Both the position numbers and the translations under genes were made by a program. Shown one piece after another: positions 62,048 to 64,000 of a stretch of DNA of 64,000 bases; the stretch's first letter is position 1; each line of letters starts with the position of its first letter. The notes below the pieces were generated by a model, which saw nothing but the letters and a program-made list of their open reading frames with translations, did no database searches and was not told where the DNA came from. This DNA comes from Methylobacterium sp. 77. GTDB lineage: Bacteria > Pseudomonadota > Alphaproteobacteria > Rhizobiales > Beijerinckiaceae. The stretch lies in contig NZ_KB910516.1 in assembly GCF_000372825.1 (NCBI RefSeq), forward strand, positions 3,143,825 to 3,207,824. The letters are read 5' to 3'.

Positions 62048-63030
62048 GAGGGAGTCCCTTTCTTCGCGGCGAGGCCAGCCTTGGCGCGGGCAAAGCCGGC
62101 GATGTGGCGCCACATTTCCTTCAACGGCAGGACGTAGAGCCCGAACAACGACTGGTAGTCCCTGACGTTTCGGTCCATCAGCCCGAACGTGAAGTCCTCG
62201 TTCGGCTCTGGCACGCACAACGTCCCGAACAGACGATCCCAGAACGAGAACATCAGCCCGAAATTCTTGTCGTAATGCTTCGGGTTCGTGCTGTGATGCA
62301 ATTGATGCCAGTGCGGGCACAGGATGATGGTATTCAATCGACCGAACGAAATCTTGAAATGCGTGTGCCGCACGAAATCCATCATCAGGATATTGCGCAT
62401 GATGTAGACGTTGATGCCGAAGATCGTCACCTCGACCGGATCGAGCGCCACCAGCGTCCAGAGGCCGAAGCAGAGGCCCGGAATCACGCCGTCCCAGATC
62501 CGGTTCATCAGCTCGTCGAGGGGGTGGACCCGGTCCTTGGTGATCCCGACCATGACCTCGGCGGAATGGTGGACCTTGTGCAGTTCCCACAGCAACGGGA
62601 AGGCGTGCTGGGCCTTGTGATAGACGTAATACGAGATGTCGTAGGCCAGCAGCATCGTCAGCGTGAAGAGGCAGACGGTGATCGGGCCGGGCGGCCCATC
62701 GAGCAGAGGCGCATGGATGCCGAGCGCCCGCCCGACGACGACATGGGTGGCATAGCCGACCGCGACGACGAAGGTGATTCCGGCCGGGATCAGAAGGAAG
62801 GGCATGATCGCCCGGCGCGTGATCCAGAACAGAAGGTCGGCCCTGGCGGAGGGGTGTGTCGCCACCTCGTGGGGCAGCACGAATTCGAAAAACTCCCGGA
62901 CCGATTTCTGCTCGACCGTGCGCCAATAGGCGATCAGCGCGCAGCAGAAAGCCGTCAGCAACAGCAGGACGGCAGCAATCATGCCCGACGACGAGATCCT
63001 TTGCTGAACGATCTCGATCATCGTCTCCAT
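62044..63030 (-). CDS. Sterol desaturase / fatty acid hydroxylase superfamily membrane enzyme
   Basis: A 328-residue membrane protein with the full set of histidine boxes for a di-iron centre: HKAQH (138-142), HKVHH (151-155), HTH (222-224) and HWHQLHH (240-246), between hydrophobic helices. Hydroxylates or desaturates a lipid chain. Operon with the CelD-type acyltransferase suggests joint modification of a surface lipid. Confidence 0.88.
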   Translation of the reverse strand: METMIEIVQQRISSSGMIAAVLLLLTAFCCALIAYWRTVEQKSVREFFEFVLPHEVATHPSARADLLFWITRRAIMPFLLIPAGITFVVAVGYATHVVVGRALGIHAPLLDGPPGPITVCLFTLTMLLAYDISYYVYHKAQHAFPLLWELHKVHHSAEVMVGITKDRVHPLDELMNRIWDGVIPGLCFGLWTLVALDPVEVTIFGINVYIMRNILMMDFVRHTHFKISFGRLNTIILCPHWHQLHHSTNPKHYDKNFGLMFSFWDRLFGTLCVPEPNEDFTFGLMDRNVRDYQSLFGLYVLPLKEMWRHIAGFARAKAGLAAKKGTPS

Positions 63031-63431
63031 CGGCGGCTCTCTCGTATAATGGCTTCTCCCTACAAACGGCCGGACCCCGCGAAAAGTCCCGGCTTTATCG
63101 AGATAATACGAAGTTATGTTTGATTTACCCTAATCTTACTTCCTAATTCCATTCCATAGATGACCATCGTTCGGAATTATTCAAACATAAGATCGATGAT
63201 CATGCTATGAATATATATTTATAGTGCTACTTCCATGATCCAATCGGCGCCCTGCCCCGGCTTTGCGGCGCAATCGCTCCCTCGTCCCCGGCTCGCATGA
63301 GCGGGGACCGGAAGGCCGATGCCGGGCAGGGTTGGTCCTAAGGGTCGACATCCGGACGCTTGGTGCCGTCCGCTCGCGACCCCGATCCGCAATTCGGGAG
63401 GTCCGTTCGCGGGCGTCCGATCGCAGCGCCG
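63031..63431 (-). other. 401-base gap, AT-rich centre
   Basis: The 63,090-63,235 part is unusually AT-rich and presumably holds the promoter of the hydroxylase operon. The right part (about 63,342-63,420) resembles the dispersed GC-rich repeats. No gene recognised. Confidence 0.45.
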
Positions 63432-64000
63432 TCAGAACACGGCGTGGTCTCCGCGCTCGGCAACCGTCTCGCCTCGGACCAGGCGCGCGTAATAGTCGAA
63501 CAGTGTTTCCGAACCCGTAGACGGGGTCGCACTCGCATCGTATCGCCCCGTCGCCGGGTCCAGGACGAGCATGGACTCGGTGGCGTAGTAGCGCCCGATC
63601 CGCGCGAGCTCGGCCTTGGCTGCCAGTGCCGGCACCAACCGTCCGAGCGTTGCCAGGACGGCGATGATCACGTCCAGCATCAGCACCGGCACATGGGTGA
63701 ATCGCGGTTCTCGCCCGAGCAGGGCGAAGAGCCGCTCGCCCTGCGCCTTCGGCGTGACCGCTTCGCCCGGTCCGCCGATCGGGAGCACGCGGTTGCGTCG
63801 ATCTGCGTTGTCGATGCATTCGGCAAGGTAGGTGCCCAGGTCGTCGTCGCCGATCGGCTTGCAGGCGGTCAGCATGCCGTTGCCGAAAACCAGGAATGGC
63901 TTGCCGCGTTTTACGCGGTCGATTTGCCCCGAAAGCGATTTGAAGAAGGCAGTCGGCCGGACGATCGTGTAGTCGAGCCCCGATGTGGTCAGCACCTCCT
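63432..64000 (-). CDS. bciA: Divinyl chlorophyllide 8-vinyl reductase-like protein (5' end outside window)
   Basis: About 189 C-terminal residues are visible and the frame is open to the right edge. LDYTIVRPTAFFKSLSGQ, KPFLVFGNGMLTACKPIGD and the late ARIGRYYATESMLVLDP are characteristic of BciA/DVR enzymes, which reduce the 8-vinyl group in (bacterio)chlorophyll synthesis. Fits an aerobic anoxygenic phototroph such as Methylobacterium. A related NAD(P)-binding reductase remains possible. Confidence 0.75.
   Translation of the reverse strand, partial: EVLTTSGLDYTIVRPTAFFKSLSGQIDRVKRGKPFLVFGNGMLTACKPIGDDDLGTYLAECIDNADRRNRVLPIGGPGEAVTPKAQGERLFALLGREPRFTHVPVLMLDVIIAVLATLGRLVPALAAKAELARIGRYYATESMLVLDPATGRYDASATPSTGSETLFDYYARLVRGETVAERGDHAVF

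Noticed and set aside
62048..62926. Long 5' extension of the CelD-type acetyltransferase gene
   Set aside because: It overlaps the hydroxylase gene entirely; the GTG at 62047 gives the proper N-terminus and operon coupling.
63106..63117. ATACGAAGTTAT, identical to most of a loxP arm
   Set aside because: Only one half-site, no inverted partner at 8-base spacing and no recombinase nearby; likely chance in AT-rich DNA.

Overview
The window is GC-rich alphaproteobacterial DNA, most probably from a Methylobacterium/Methylorubrum-type member of the Hyphomicrobiales. Pointers are the 3' part of a bacteriochlorophyll-pathway vinyl reductase (bciA-like), an alphaproteobacterial GTTC-N7-GTTC SOS box, an OhrR-type regulator, RTX proteins and small proteins of a Methylobacterium look. 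The genus is inferred from gene content, not from a search.

Positions 1 to about 35,300 are a lambda-like siphovirus prophage whose left end lies outside the window. In order it carries: a replication module (DUF1376-like fragment, zinc-ribbon primase protein, TOPRIM/RecA-fold helicase); a NusG-like protein; the terminase, with a frameshift in the large subunit; a lambda-order head module (gpW-like joiner, portal, ClpP-type protease with a nested scaffold start, gpD, gpE); a tail module (tube protein, tail chaperone pair with a canonical A AAA AAC slippery site, tape measure with an embedded lytic-transglycosylase-like domain, NlpC/P60 peptidase, TipJ-type tip protein); and a tail-fibre-like protein. 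The late operon then continues without a break into an FAD-dependent oxidoreductase and a small glycine-rich protein. After this comes cargo: an RTX calcium-binding protein, an endolysin, an AT-rich membrane acyltransferase (probable lysogenic conversion) and a cassette of small membrane proteins.

Positions 35,600 to 43,700 are an accessory zone: a second RTX protein with a beta-helix front end, small secreted and PilZ proteins, several small unknown genes, an SOS-controlled umuDC pair and decayed genes. It ends at a tRNA-Thr(GGT) whose 3' end faces the prophage, making it a plausible attachment site.

Positions 43,800 to 64,000 look like core chromosome: Nudix hydrolase, OhrR, L-asparaginase, bestrophin-like channel, a CoA-transferase, a third RTX protein, UDP-glucose dehydrogenase, a BtuCDF/FecBCD-type ABC importer, an ECF41 sigma-factor locus, a GNAT/CelD protein with a fatty acid hydroxylase, and the vinyl reductase fragment. 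The clearest regulatory signal lies here. Three promoter-like sites of the form TGTCACA-N16/17-CGTC, the published ECF41 signature, precede the sigma-factor operon, an NmrA/SDR gene pair and a metallo-beta-lactamase-fold gene, outlining a small autoregulated regulon.
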